A stretch of 64,000 nucleotides of DNA, taken from positions 1 to 64,000 of the forward strand of contig NZ_VTHJ01000017.1 of the NCBI RefSeq assembly GCF_008386495.1. The letters are read 5' to 3'. The notes below the pieces were generated by a model. The model did no database searches. It saw only the letters and a list, made by a program, of their open reading frames with translations, and was not told the DNA's origin. This DNA is from Streptomyces tailanensis. GTDB lineage: Bacteria; Actinomycetota; Actinomycetes; Streptomycetales; Streptomycetaceae. This document shows, piece after piece, positions 8,790-16,471 of this stretch. Positions within the stretch are counted from its first letter, which is position 1, and the number at the start of each line of letters is the position of its first letter. The position numbers were made by a program, and so were the translations under genes.

Positions 8790-11027
8790 TCACGACTTCG
8801 GCTCGAACGTCTTCGTGAACGTCTGCCACGTGTCCTTGCGCAGCTCGCCGCTCCACTCCGACGCCTTGGCGGTGTACATCAGCGCGTACCCCTGCTGGGA
8901 GTCGACGACGAATCCCCGGTCGATCGACCGGTACTTCGTGCCGCTCTCCACATAGGTGAACTCCCAATCGGCCGTGTTCCAGCCCCGGAAGTCCACCGCC
9001 TCTATTCGGATCCGCTTGTACTGCGAGCGCCTCATCGCGCCCTCTTGGTTCTTCCAGTCCGCGACCGGATCGTCCTTCGGGGTGCTCGTCCACCCGACGA
9101 GCAGCTTCTGTCCGTCAGGGCCGGTGAACCGGGCCCCCGCCGCGTCGGTGGACTGGTACTTCCACCCCTGCGGCAGCCCGATGGAGAACCCCTGACTGCT
9201 CTTGTACGTCTCGGTGGCGATGTCCCCCGAGCCCTCCGAGCCCCCGGAGCCGTCGCCGTTCTCCGACCCGCTCGACGTACCGGAACCGGCGCTGGGCGAA
9301 CCGCTCTCGGACCCCGCCGATCCGCCGGCCTCCTGCGTCGTGTGACCGTCAGGACTGGGAGCGGACTCCTTGTCCTCGTCCTTGCTCTCGTCCTCGCCAC
9401 TGCTCCCCGAGGCCACCCCGCTGGACGCGCCGACCTTGGTGTCGGTGCCCTTGCTGTTGTCCGAACTGCCGTCGTCGCCAACGAGGTTGAGCGCCAGCAC
9501 GGTCCCGAGGATGACCAGCACCACGGCCGCCGCGATGAGCGCCAACGTCCGCCGCGACACCACATCGGTGATCGGCGCCCTGGGCACGGGCCGCGGCGGC
9601 AGATCCGGCGGCGGCATCTGGGGCCATCCCGAAGTCCGCCCCGCCGAGACGGAGTTGCCTGCGCCGACGTCCCCGCCACGCGCCCCGACGGCCCCGGCCA
9701 CCGGCTTGCCCACGCCCAGCCCGGAAGCACCGGCGCCCTTGGCCTGCTCGGCCGCCGATCCACTCCTGGCGGTCGTACTCGACGAAACCCCCACGGACGC
9801 GGACTTGGCCGAAACAGCCGCCGCCGAAGCGGAAGAAGCGGCCTTCGCGGCCCCCGCCCCACGGGGAGACCTCCCAGCTGTCCCCCCGGAGGTCCCCCCG
9901 GAACTCCCACCCGAAGTCCCACCGGAGTTGGAGTCACCAGCGGACGTCGTACCCCGCGAGGTACCGGCACCCACGGCAGCGGCCCCGGCCGCAATCGCCC
10001 CTGCCGCACCCTTCCGCATGGACCACCGAGGCGCACGCGGCCGCTCGCCGCCGCCGTCTTCGCCCCGCTTGGCCCCGGCCCCGCCCGAACCGCCCTTCTT
10101 CGGACGCTCCTCCGGCACCGGCGGCAACGGCACGACCCGCGTCGCGTCGAGCGGCTCGGCCTCCTTCGAGTCGGGCGCGTGGATCACCTTGTTGAGCATC
10201 GCCCGCGCACCGGTGTCGTCGAGCCTCCGCTCGGCGTCCTTGGTGAGCAGCCCGAAGATGACGTCCTTGAGCGGCCCCGCGCGCTTGGGCTCCGGCACCG
10301 GCTCGGTCATCACCGCGGTCAGCGTCGCTATGGCCGACCCCTTGTCGTACGGCGGCACCCCCTCGACCGCCGCGTAGAGCAGGCCGCCGAGCGACCACAG
10401 GTCGGCCGCGGGCCCGGGCTTGTGGCCGCGCGCCCGCTCCGGCGAGATGTAGGAGGGTGCGCCGACGAGCATGCCGGTCGAGGTGATGGAGGGGTCGCCC
10501 TCGACCTGCGCGATACCGAAGTCGGTGAGGACAACCCGGCCGTCGTGCTTGTCTATCAGCACGTTCGACGGCTTCACGTCCCGGTGCAGGATGCCCTCGC
10601 GGTGCGCGGCACGCAGGACGTCGAGGATCGCGAGGCCCACCTCGGCGGCCCGCCTCGGTTCGAGCACGCCGTCCTCACGGATGACCTCGGCGAGCGACTT
10701 GCCCTCGACGAGCTCCATGACGATCCAGGGCCGGTCGTCCTCGTGCACCACATCGAAGACCGTTACAGCGGCGTTGTTACGGATCCGCGCGATCGCCTTG
10801 GCCTCCCGCAACGTACGCGTGATCAGCCGCCGCTTCTCGTCCTCGTCGATGCTCGACGGGAACCGCAACTCCTTGACGGCGACCGTACGGCCCAGCGTCT
10901 CGTCCTTGGCCCGCCACACCGTGCCCATGCCGCCGCGACCGAGCACCCCTCCCAGCCGGTACCGCCCGGCGAGGAGACGTGCGTCCGTGTCCTGACGGGA
11001 TTCCCCAGCCCGCTCCGCCTCCGACAT
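8790..11027 (-). CDS. receptor-type Ser/Thr protein kinase (kinase 1 of cluster, glpD-proximal)
   Basis: 745 residues from ATG 11027, which has GAGGGG at the right distance; an upstream in-frame start at 11141 lacks support. The kinase domain (about 20-275) has GRGGMG, VAVKE lysine 52, HRD aspartate 150 and DFG 169-171. The activation segment reads YISPER rather than YxAPER, a conservative change. Residues about 310-490 form an unusually long low-complexity Gly/Ser/Ala/Thr linker before the hydrophobic segment at 494-516, a second Ser/Gly stalk, and the outer domain (FSIGLPQGW, EFTYVES). It is the first gene of the five-kinase array in transcription order. Confidence 0.92.
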   Translation of the reverse strand: MSEAERAGESRQDTDARLLAGRYRLGGVLGRGGMGTVWRAKDETLGRTVAVKELRFPSSIDEDEKRRLITRTLREAKAIARIRNNAAVTVFDVVHEDDRPWIVMELVEGKSLAEVIREDGVLEPRRAAEVGLAILDVLRAAHREGILHRDVKPSNVLIDKHDGRVVLTDFGIAQVEGDPSITSTGMLVGAPSYISPERARGHKPGPAADLWSLGGLLYAAVEGVPPYDKGSAIATLTAVMTEPVPEPKRAGPLKDVIFGLLTKDAERRLDDTGARAMLNKVIHAPDSKEAEPLDATRVVPLPPVPEERPKKGGSGGAGAKRGEDGGGERPRAPRWSMRKGAAGAIAAGAAAVGAGTSRGTTSAGDSNSGGTSGGSSGGTSGGTAGRSPRGAGAAKAASSASAAAVSAKSASVGVSSSTTARSGSAAEQAKGAGASGLGVGKPVAGAVGARGGDVGAGNSVSAGRTSGWPQMPPPDLPPRPVPRAPITDVVSRRTLALIAAAVVLVILGTVLALNLVGDDGSSDNSKGTDTKVGASSGVASGSSGEDESKDEDKESAPSPDGHTTQEAGGSAGSESGSPSAGSGTSSGSENGDGSGGSEGSGDIATETYKSSQGFSIGLPQGWKYQSTDAAGARFTGPDGQKLLVGWTSTPKDDPVADWKNQEGAMRRSQYKRIRIEAVDFRGWNTADWEFTYVESGTKYRSIDRGFVVDSQQGYALMYTAKASEWSGELRKDTWQTFTKTFEPKS

Positions 11028-11176
11028 GAGTCCCCTCGATACAACCCGCCCTGACAGAGCCTCCATTGTCACCCACCCGCCGACCGTCCCACGCCCAGGG
11101 TGCCCCTCAACAAGCCACCCGGCCGAGAACCCCCTCACCACGGCCCGTCAGACATCCAAGACCGGCCGCCAATCAG

Positions 11177-11295
11177 CCCGTCCGGCGTTTGAGGACGAGC
11201 CCGAAGGGCGACAGCGGGGGTCTGGGGGCGCAGCCCCCAGGGGATGATGGGGGTCCCCCCGCTCGAGCGAAGCCGAGAGTGGGGAAGGGTAGGGG
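11177..11295. repeat. dispersed hairpin repeat, family 1 (long copy)
   Basis: Contains a 19-nt palindrome CTGGGGGCGCAGCCCCCAG (11222-11240), followed by a hairpin at 11255-11284 of the form CCCCCGCTCG / CGAGAGTGGGG around a small inner GCGAAGC loop. Related copies lie at 27900, 52335 and 59507. It sits just past the end of glpD and upstream of the first kinase, so it may act as a transcription stop for glpD. Similar sequences occur widely between Streptomyces genes (recalled). Confidence 0.75.
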
Positions 11296-11321
11296 CGGCG
11301 GGGGCGAATCCCAACGGCCGA

Positions 11322-13028
11322 CTACAGCGGCACGATGTCCGGCGCCCCCAACCGAGCCGCATCGGCCGTCAGATCATCCGGCTGCCGCTGCGACTCCCGC
11401 TCTGCCTCCACCCTCTTCTCGTAGTGCTGGACCTCCCGCTCGATCTGGTCCGCGTCCCACCCGAGCACGGGAGCCATCAACTCCGCGGCCTCCCGCGCAC
11501 TACGCGTCCCCCGGTCGAACGTCTCGATCGATATCCGCGTACGCCGCGTCAGCGCATCATCGAGATGCCGCGCCCCTTCGTGCGACGCCGCGTACACCAC
11601 CTCGGCCCGCAGATAGTCGTCGGCGGCCTGCAACGGCTCGCCCAGCGAGGGGTCGGCGGCGATGAGGTCGAGCACCTCCTCGGCCGCGGACCCGTACCGG
11701 TTCAACAGGTGCTCCACGCGCACCACATGGAGCCCGGTGCTCGCCGCTATGCGCGCCCGCGCGTTCCACAGCGCCCGGTACCCCTCCGCCCCGAGCAGCG
11801 GCACATCCTCAGTGACGCACTCGGCAACCCGCTGGTCCAGCCCGTGCACCGCCGCGTCCACCGCATCCTTGGCCATGACCCGGTACGTCGTGTACTTGCC
11901 GCCGGCCACGACCACGAGCCCCGGCACCGGATGGGCGACGATGTGCTCGCGCGACAGCTTGCTCGTGGCCTCCGACTCCCCGGCGAGCAGCGGCCGGAGC
12001 CCCGCGTACACACCCTGCACGTCGTCCCTGGTCAGCGGCACGGCCAGGACGGAGTTCACATGCTCCAGCAGGTAGTCGATGTCCGCGCTGGACGCCGCCG
12101 GATGGGCCTTGTCGAGGTCCCAGTCGGTGTCCGTCGTCCCCACGATCCAGTGCCGCCCCCAGGGGATCACGAACAGCACGGACTTCTCGGTGCGCAGGAT
12201 CAGCCCGGTCGTGGAGTGGATCCGGTCCTTGGGCACGACCAGATGGATGCCCTTGGACGCCCGTACGTGGAACTGCCCGCGCTCGCCCACCATCGCCTGG
12301 GTGTCGTCGGTCCACACCCCGGTCGCGTTCACGATCTGCCGCGCGCGGACCTCGTACTCGCCGCCGGCCTCGACGTCCTGCACCCTGGCCCCGACCACCC
12401 GCTCGCCCTCGCGCAGAAACCCCGTCACACGCGCGCGGTTGGCGGCCTTCGCCCCGTACGACGCCGCCGTACGCACCAGGGTCGCCACATAACGCGCGTC
12501 GTCCATCTGCGCGTCGTAGTACTGCAACGCCCCGACCAGCGCGTCCTTCTTCAAACAGGGCGCGATCCACAGCGCGTGCCGACGCGTCAGATGACGGTGC
12601 AGCGGCAACCCCCGACCGTGCCCGCGCGCCATCGCCATCCCGTCGTACAACGCGACGCCCGAGCCCGCGTACCACCGCTCCCAGCCCTGGTGCTGCAACG
12701 GATAGAGGAACGGCACCGGCTTCACCAGATGCGGCGCCAGGCGCTCCAGCAACAGCCCGCGTTCCTTCAACGCCTCCCGTACGAGGGCGAAGTCGAGCAT
12801 CTCCAGATAACGCAGGCCGCCGTGGATCAGCTTGCTGGACCGACTGGACGTACCCGACGCCCAGTCACGCGCCTCGACCAGCCCGGTCGAGAGGCCTCTC
12901 GTCACCGCGTCCAGCGCGGTGCCCGCACCGACCACGCCACCACCCACGACCAGCACATCCAGCTCGCGCTCGGCCATACCCGCCAGTGACTCGGCGCGCT
13001 GCGCCGGTCCCAGTGCCGCTGTCCTCAC
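11322..13028 (-). CDS. glpD: glycerol-3-phosphate dehydrogenase, FAD-dependent
   Basis: Oxidises sn-glycerol 3-phosphate to dihydroxyacetone phosphate at the membrane and passes electrons to quinone. The 568-residue protein starts at GTG 13028, which has GGGAGG upstream. The FAD-binding fingerprint LVVGGGVVGAGTALDA is near the N-terminus, followed by the family motifs GTSSRSSKLIHGGLRY and RDWAS; the C-terminal DAO-C-type domain is complete. No glycerol facilitator or kinase gene is adjacent, so it is the lone glycerol gene here. Upstream 13029-13308 is a divergent intergenic region shared with the dehydrogenase at 13309. Confidence 0.96.
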   Translation of the reverse strand: MRTAALGPAQRAESLAGMAERELDVLVVGGGVVGAGTALDAVTRGLSTGLVEARDWASGTSSRSSKLIHGGLRYLEMLDFALVREALKERGLLLERLAPHLVKPVPFLYPLQHQGWERWYAGSGVALYDGMAMARGHGRGLPLHRHLTRRHALWIAPCLKKDALVGALQYYDAQMDDARYVATLVRTAASYGAKAANRARVTGFLREGERVVGARVQDVEAGGEYEVRARQIVNATGVWTDDTQAMVGERGQFHVRASKGIHLVVPKDRIHSTTGLILRTEKSVLFVIPWGRHWIVGTTDTDWDLDKAHPAASSADIDYLLEHVNSVLAVPLTRDDVQGVYAGLRPLLAGESEATSKLSREHIVAHPVPGLVVVAGGKYTTYRVMAKDAVDAAVHGLDQRVAECVTEDVPLLGAEGYRALWNARARIAASTGLHVVRVEHLLNRYGSAAEEVLDLIAADPSLGEPLQAADDYLRAEVVYAASHEGARHLDDALTRRTRISIETFDRGTRSAREAAELMAPVLGWDADQIEREVQHYEKRVEAERESQRQPDDLTADAARLGAPDIVPL

Positions 13029-13308
13029 CGCTGCCTCCCGCTGTTTGTCGCGCTGGCCGCACCTGTCGATGCCCGCCATGCAAGACCCGGCTCGCATCCC
13101 CTGCCCAAAATTCTGACCGTGTTGCCCGAGTTCGGCCACCACCGGCTTCCAGCCTGTGGATAACTCCGCAGGACGCGCACAGAAAAACAACTCCCCAATC
13201 CCGCATATCGGTCATATTTACGCCTAGTGTGACATTGCGCTCGCTCATCCAGTCCACAGGGCTTGCGAGCCTGTCCCGCTTCGGTTATTGGGAAGGACGG
13301 CCCACGCC

Positions 13309-14517
13309 ATGCCCGCAGATCTCGCCGTCATCGGACTCGGCCAACTGGGCCTTCCGCTGGCCCAGGCCGCCGTCGCCGCCGGCATCGCGACGATCGGTTA
13401 CCGCACCGGCCCCGAGGGCGGCTCCCTCACCCCCGCCGAACTGCGCCGCATGCTCGCCCAGGGCTTCCGGACCGCCACCCACCCCGCCGAACTCGGCCGC
13501 GTCCGTACGGCCGTCATCTGCGCCCCCACGCCACACGGCGCGGACGGCGCCCCCGACCTCGCCCAGGTGGGTGAAGCCGCCCGCACCCTGGCCGCCCACC
13601 TGCGCCCGCACACCACGGTCATCCTGGAGTCCCCGGTCCACCCGGGCACGACCGCGGACTTCCTCCGCCCGCTCCTGGAAGAGGGCTCACGGCTGCGCGC
13701 GGGCCGCGACTTCCACCTCGCGTACTCCCCCGCCCGCGTCGACCCGGGCAACCGCGACTTCGGCCCCGCCAACACCCCCAAGGTGATCGGCGGCCTCACC
13801 CCCGCCTGCACCGAGTCGGCCGCCGCCTTCTACGGCCGCCTCACCGACAAGGTGGTACGCGCGCGTGGCACACGCGAGGCGGAGACGGTGCAGCTGCTGG
13901 AGACCAACTACCGGCACGTCAACATCGCCCTCGTCAACGAGATGGCCGTCCTCTGCCACGACCTGGGCGTCGACCTCTGGGACGTCATCCGCTGCGCCGA
14001 GACCAAGCCCTTCGGCTTCCAGTCCTTCCGCCCCGGCCCTGGCGTAGGCGGCCACGCCCTCCCCCAGGACCTGTCCGGCCACTCACCCCGCTCCCTGCGC
14101 ATGGTCGAACTCGCCCAGCGGGTCAACAACCGCATGCCCCAGTACGTCGTCCAGCGCGCTGCCACCCTCCTCAACGAGCACGGCAAGTCCGCCCGAGGCG
14201 CCCGCGTCCTCCTCCTCGGCATCACCTACAAGCCCGACGTCCCCGACCAACAGGGCACCCCCGCCGACGAAATCGCCCGCCGCCTCCTCGAACTAGGCGC
14301 CCACGTCAGCTACCACGACCCCCACGTCCCCACCTGGAACATCCTCGATCGCCCCATCCCCCGAGCCGACTCCCTATACGAAGCCACCGCCGACGCCGAC
14401 CTGACGATCCTCCTCCAGCAGCACCGGACGTACGACTTGCAGGGCCTGTCAGTGAAGGCGCAGTTGTTGCTGGACACCCGGGGGGCTACGCCTACGGGAG
14501 CGGCGCACAGGTTGTGA
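13309..14517 (+). CDS. nucleotide-sugar 6-dehydrogenase homologue lacking the catalytic cysteine
   Basis: A 402-residue member of the UDP-glucose / UDP-N-acetylmannosamine 6-dehydrogenase family, which normally oxidises a sugar C6 alcohol to a carboxylate with two NAD+. Visible are the N-terminal Rossmann motif (IGLGQLGLPLA), the central dimerisation helix (LLETNYRHVNIALVNEMA) and the C-terminal domain (GITYKPDVPD). The signature GPGVGGHxxP is present, but the nucleophilic Cys is Ala250 (GHALPQD, codon GCC at 14056-14058). Complete oxidation by the usual thiohemiacetal route should fail. No partner sugar genes are adjacent. ATG 13309 lies 11 nt after GGAAGGA. The reading frame is intact, so it is not an obvious pseudogene. 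Confidence 0.85.
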   Translation: MPADLAVIGLGQLGLPLAQAAVAAGIATIGYRTGPEGGSLTPAELRRMLAQGFRTATHPAELGRVRTAVICAPTPHGADGAPDLAQVGEAARTLAAHLRPHTTVILESPVHPGTTADFLRPLLEEGSRLRAGRDFHLAYSPARVDPGNRDFGPANTPKVIGGLTPACTESAAAFYGRLTDKVVRARGTREAETVQLLETNYRHVNIALVNEMAVLCHDLGVDLWDVIRCAETKPFGFQSFRPGPGVGGHALPQDLSGHSPRSLRMVELAQRVNNRMPQYVVQRAATLLNEHGKSARGARVLLLGITYKPDVPDQQGTPADEIARRLLELGAHVSYHDPHVPTWNILDRPIPRADSLYEATADADLTILLQQHRTYDLQGLSVKAQLLLDTRGATPTGAAHRL

Positions 14518-14587
14518 AGGGGGGCGCGTGGGTGGCTGTGCCTCCGGGGACGGTGGCGTACGGGGAGGGCGCGCCGCTAGCGTGTGG

Positions 14588-14723
14588 AGAGGTGGAGCCC
14601 GCCGCGTTGGCAATGCGGTACTGCGGCAGGCCTCCCGGATGGTTCACGGAGTGTCCGCCCCTAGTTCTGATGGGGGCGGCCGCTCACCTTCCGTAGATCC
14701 ACAAGATCCACCTCCTCCGGCAC
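14588..14723. repeat. copy 1 of a tandem hairpin/small-peptide unit
   Basis: Shares an identical 52-bp block (14672-14723) with copy 2 (14833-14884), plus two hairpins in the same order: GGAGCCCGCCGC pairing with GCGGCAGGCCTCC (14594-14635), and CCGCCCC pairing with GGGGCGG (14655-14679). The unit spacing is 161 bp. Copy 1 has a longer first loop and no T-run on the minus strand. Confidence 0.85.
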
Positions 14724-14737
14724 CGGGCCCGCCCCAC
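14684..14737 (-). CDS. truncated copy of small basic Trp-rich peptide
   Basis: On the minus strand, GTG 14737 opens a 17-codon frame beginning MGRAR and ending in the same 12 residues as the peptide encoded at 14845-14940 (CRRRWILWIYGR). No convincing ribosome site precedes it and the N-terminal half of the longer copy is missing. It is probably a decayed duplicate or not translated. Confidence 0.2.
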   Translation of the reverse strand: MGRARCRRRWILWIYGR

Positions 14738-14756
14738 GGCGAATCCGGTACCGTAC

Positions 14757-14798
14757 AAAAAGGTGGAGCCCGCCGCAGGTGGCACTGCGGCAGGCTCC
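14757..14798 (-). terminator. rho-independent terminator of the small minus-strand unit
   Basis: On the minus strand a 14-bp near-perfect stem (GGAGCC and GCCGCAG arms with one bulged mismatch, six-base loop, 14765-14798) is followed by ACC and five T residues (14761-14757). This is one of few classical terminators in the window and indicates a short minus-strand transcript ending here. Confidence 0.75.
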
Positions 14799-14884
14799 TG
14801 AAGATGATCGGGTGTCCGCCCCTATTCCGCTTGGGGGCGGCCGCTCACCTTCCGTAGATCCACAAGATCCACCTCCTCCGGCAC
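14762..14884. repeat. copy 2 of the tandem hairpin/small-peptide unit
   Basis: Same order of parts as copy 1: terminator stem 14765-14798, second hairpin CCGCCCC/GGGGCGG 14816-14840, then the identical 52-bp block to 14884. The second hairpin begins 4 nt after the stop codon of the peptide frame on the minus strand. Confidence 0.85.
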
Positions 14885-14940
14885 TTCACCATCCGAAGAC
14901 GGATCCGGTCCCAGCGGGTGGACTTGCGGTGGCGTCCCAT
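14845..14940 (-). CDS. candidate 31-residue basic, Trp-rich small protein
   Basis: ATG 14940 is preceded by GGAAGGGGG at a good distance. The frame starts MGRHRKSTRWDRIRLR and ends CRRRWILWIYGR, with third positions almost all G/C. It has about 12 Arg/Lys, three Trp and one Cys. The short minus-strand unit ends in a good terminator (14757-14798). It sits downstream of guaB3 and convergent with the dehydrogenase gene. No family is recognised; a DNA/RNA- or membrane-active peptide or a leader-type peptide are all possible. In another frame the same bases read PEEVDLVDLRKVSGRP, with weaker codon bias. Confidence 0.4.
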   Translation of the reverse strand: MGRHRKSTRWDRIRLRMVKCRRRWILWIYGR

Positions 14941-15241
14941 GGGCGCCCCCTTCCACGATGCCGCCCATTTGCCCGGTGGACGGTCCGTTGGAAATCGGGC
15001 CGGGCCCCGAGGGCGGGGTCCGGACCATGTCCTTGGAAGGGGGCTCCCAGCAGAACTGGGGCGCCGAGAAAGACGCTATCGCCCCGCTAAGCCCATTCGG
15101 CCCACATTCGCCCCAAACGCAACCACGCGCCCCCACCCACAACTCACGCCCCCACCAGCCCACTTGGACACGCAAAAGGGACCCGGTCGCCCACAGGCAA
15201 CCGAGCCCCTACCTACCGCTCAAGCCGAGCGCCGCGTCACC
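14941..15241. other. 301-bp intergenic between guaB3 stop and the small unit
   Basis: No gene with coding bias is visible on either strand. It should contain the promoter of the small minus-strand unit; I cannot assign a -10/-35 pair with confidence. Confidence 0.35.
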
Positions 15242-16366
15242 TCACCGCTTGTGCTGCGAGTCCGCCACAGTCACCTCGACCCGCTGGAACTCCTTCAGCT
15301 CGCTGTACCCGGTGGTGGCCATCGCCCGCCGCAGCGCACCGAAGAGGTTCATGGAACCGTCCGGGGTGTGGGACGGGCCCGTCAGGACCTCCTCCAGCGT
15401 GCCGACCGTGCCCAGGTCCACCTTCTTGCCGCGCGGCAGCTCCTCGTTCACCGCCTCCATGCCCCAATGGTGGCCCTTGCCGGGCGCATCCGTGGCACGG
15501 GCCAGCGGCGAGCCCATCATCACGGCGTCCGCGCCGCAGGCGATCGCTTTGGGAAGGTCGCCGGACCAGCCGACACCACCGTCGGCGATGACGTGCACGT
15601 ACCGGCCGCCGGACTCGTCCATGTAGTCCCGGCGGGCGGCGGCCACATCGGCCACCGCCGTGGCCATCGGCACCTGGATGCCCAGCACGTTGCGCGTGGT
15701 GTGCGCGGCGCCGCCGCCGAAGCCGACGAGGACACCGGCCGCGCCCGTGCGCATCAGGTGCAGGGCGGCCGTGTAGGTGGCGCAGCCGCCCACGATCACC
15801 GGGACGTCCAGCTCGTAGATGAACTGCTTCAGGTTCAGCGGCTCGTGCGAGCCGGAGACGTGCTCCGCCGACACGGTCGTACCGCGGATGACGAAGATGT
15901 CGACGCCGGCGTCCACGACGGCCTTGGAGAACTGGGCGGTGCGCTGCGGGGAGAGCGCGGCGGCGGTGACGACACCGGAGTCGCGCACCTCCTTGATCCG
16001 CTGCCCGATCAGCTCCTCCTTGATGGGAGCCGCGTAGATCTCCTGGAGGCGGCGGGTCGCGGCCTCGTCGGGCAGCCCGGTGATCTCGTCGAGCAGCGGC
16101 TGCGGGTCCTCGTACCGCGTCCACAGGCCTTCGAGGTTCAGGACGCCGAGGCCGCCCATCTCGCCGATGCGGATCGCGGTGGCCGGGGAGACGACCGAGT
16201 CCATGGGGGCGGCCAGGAAGGGCAGCTCGAAGCGGTAGGCGTCGATCTGCCAGGCGATCGAGACCTCCTTCGGGTCCCGCGTACGGCGGCTGGGGACGAC
16301 GGCGATGTCGTCGAAGGCGTACGCCCGGCGGCCGCGCTTGCCGCGCCCGATCTCGATCTCAGTCAC
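15242..16366 (-). CDS. guaB3: GuaB3-type IMP dehydrogenase family protein
   Basis: A 374-residue TIM-barrel protein of the IMPDH/GMP reductase superfamily, starting at GTG 16366. It lacks the two CBS domains of classical GuaB. The substrate-barrel parts AAPMDSVVSPATA and YMDESGGRYVHVIADGGV are recognisable. The loop that carries the catalytic Cys in GuaB (GSICTTR) is here IRGTTVSAEHVS without cysteine. This appears to be the family state in actinobacterial GuaB3 proteins; the reaction is less certain than for GuaB. It follows guaB on the same strand but is separated from it by a strong hairpin (16426-16456), so the two may be expressed unequally. Confidence 0.9.
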   Translation of the reverse strand: MTEIEIGRGKRGRRAYAFDDIAVVPSRRTRDPKEVSIAWQIDAYRFELPFLAAPMDSVVSPATAIRIGEMGGLGVLNLEGLWTRYEDPQPLLDEITGLPDEAATRRLQEIYAAPIKEELIGQRIKEVRDSGVVTAAALSPQRTAQFSKAVVDAGVDIFVIRGTTVSAEHVSGSHEPLNLKQFIYELDVPVIVGGCATYTAALHLMRTGAAGVLVGFGGGAAHTTRNVLGIQVPMATAVADVAAARRDYMDESGGRYVHVIADGGVGWSGDLPKAIACGADAVMMGSPLARATDAPGKGHHWGMEAVNEELPRGKKVDLGTVGTLEEVLTGPSHTPDGSMNLFGALRRAMATTGYSELKEFQRVEVTVADSQHKR

Positions 16367-16425
16367 GTCTGTGGCCTTTCCCTGATGCGTTTCAGCGTCT
16401 TCCAGTATCGCCGACGGGCACGACG

Positions 16426-16456
16426 AGGGCGGCCCCGGATGCTCCGGGGCCGCCCT
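16426..16456 (-). terminator. hairpin between guaB and guaB3
   Basis: Perfect 12-bp stem GGGCGGCCCCGG / CCGGGGCCGCCC with a five-base loop and no T-run. It lies 16 nt past the guaB stop codon; it may be a factor-assisted terminator or an mRNA-protecting stem. Confidence 0.65.
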
Positions 16457-16471
16457 GACCGGTCCTGTCGC

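Noticed and set aside
8322..11054. Plus-strand frame of about 900 codons opposite kinase 1
   Set aside because: Antisense to a kinase with complete motifs, Arg/Pro/Gly-rich without any domain.
13155..13163. Perfect DnaA-box-like TTATCCACA (reverse strand) upstream of glpD
   Set aside because: A single isolated box with no second copy or origin genes nearby; chance is the simpler explanation.
12889..13245. Minus-strand frame beginning MSERNVTLGVNMTDMRD in the glpD upstream region
   Set aside because: Codon bias is poor and the frame runs into the glpD coding sequence out of phase, with no ribosome site.
14588..14884. Interpreting the tandem unit as an insertion sequence or CRISPR repeat pair
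   Set aside because: There is no transposase frame and no terminal inverted repeats bounding a unit; the two copies contain internal hairpins and a stop codon in the same order, unlike CRISPR repeats.
16426..16456. A purine riboswitch between guaB and guaB3
   Set aside because: The sequence is a simple 12-bp stem with a five-base loop; no three-way junction or conserved purine-aptamer core is visible.
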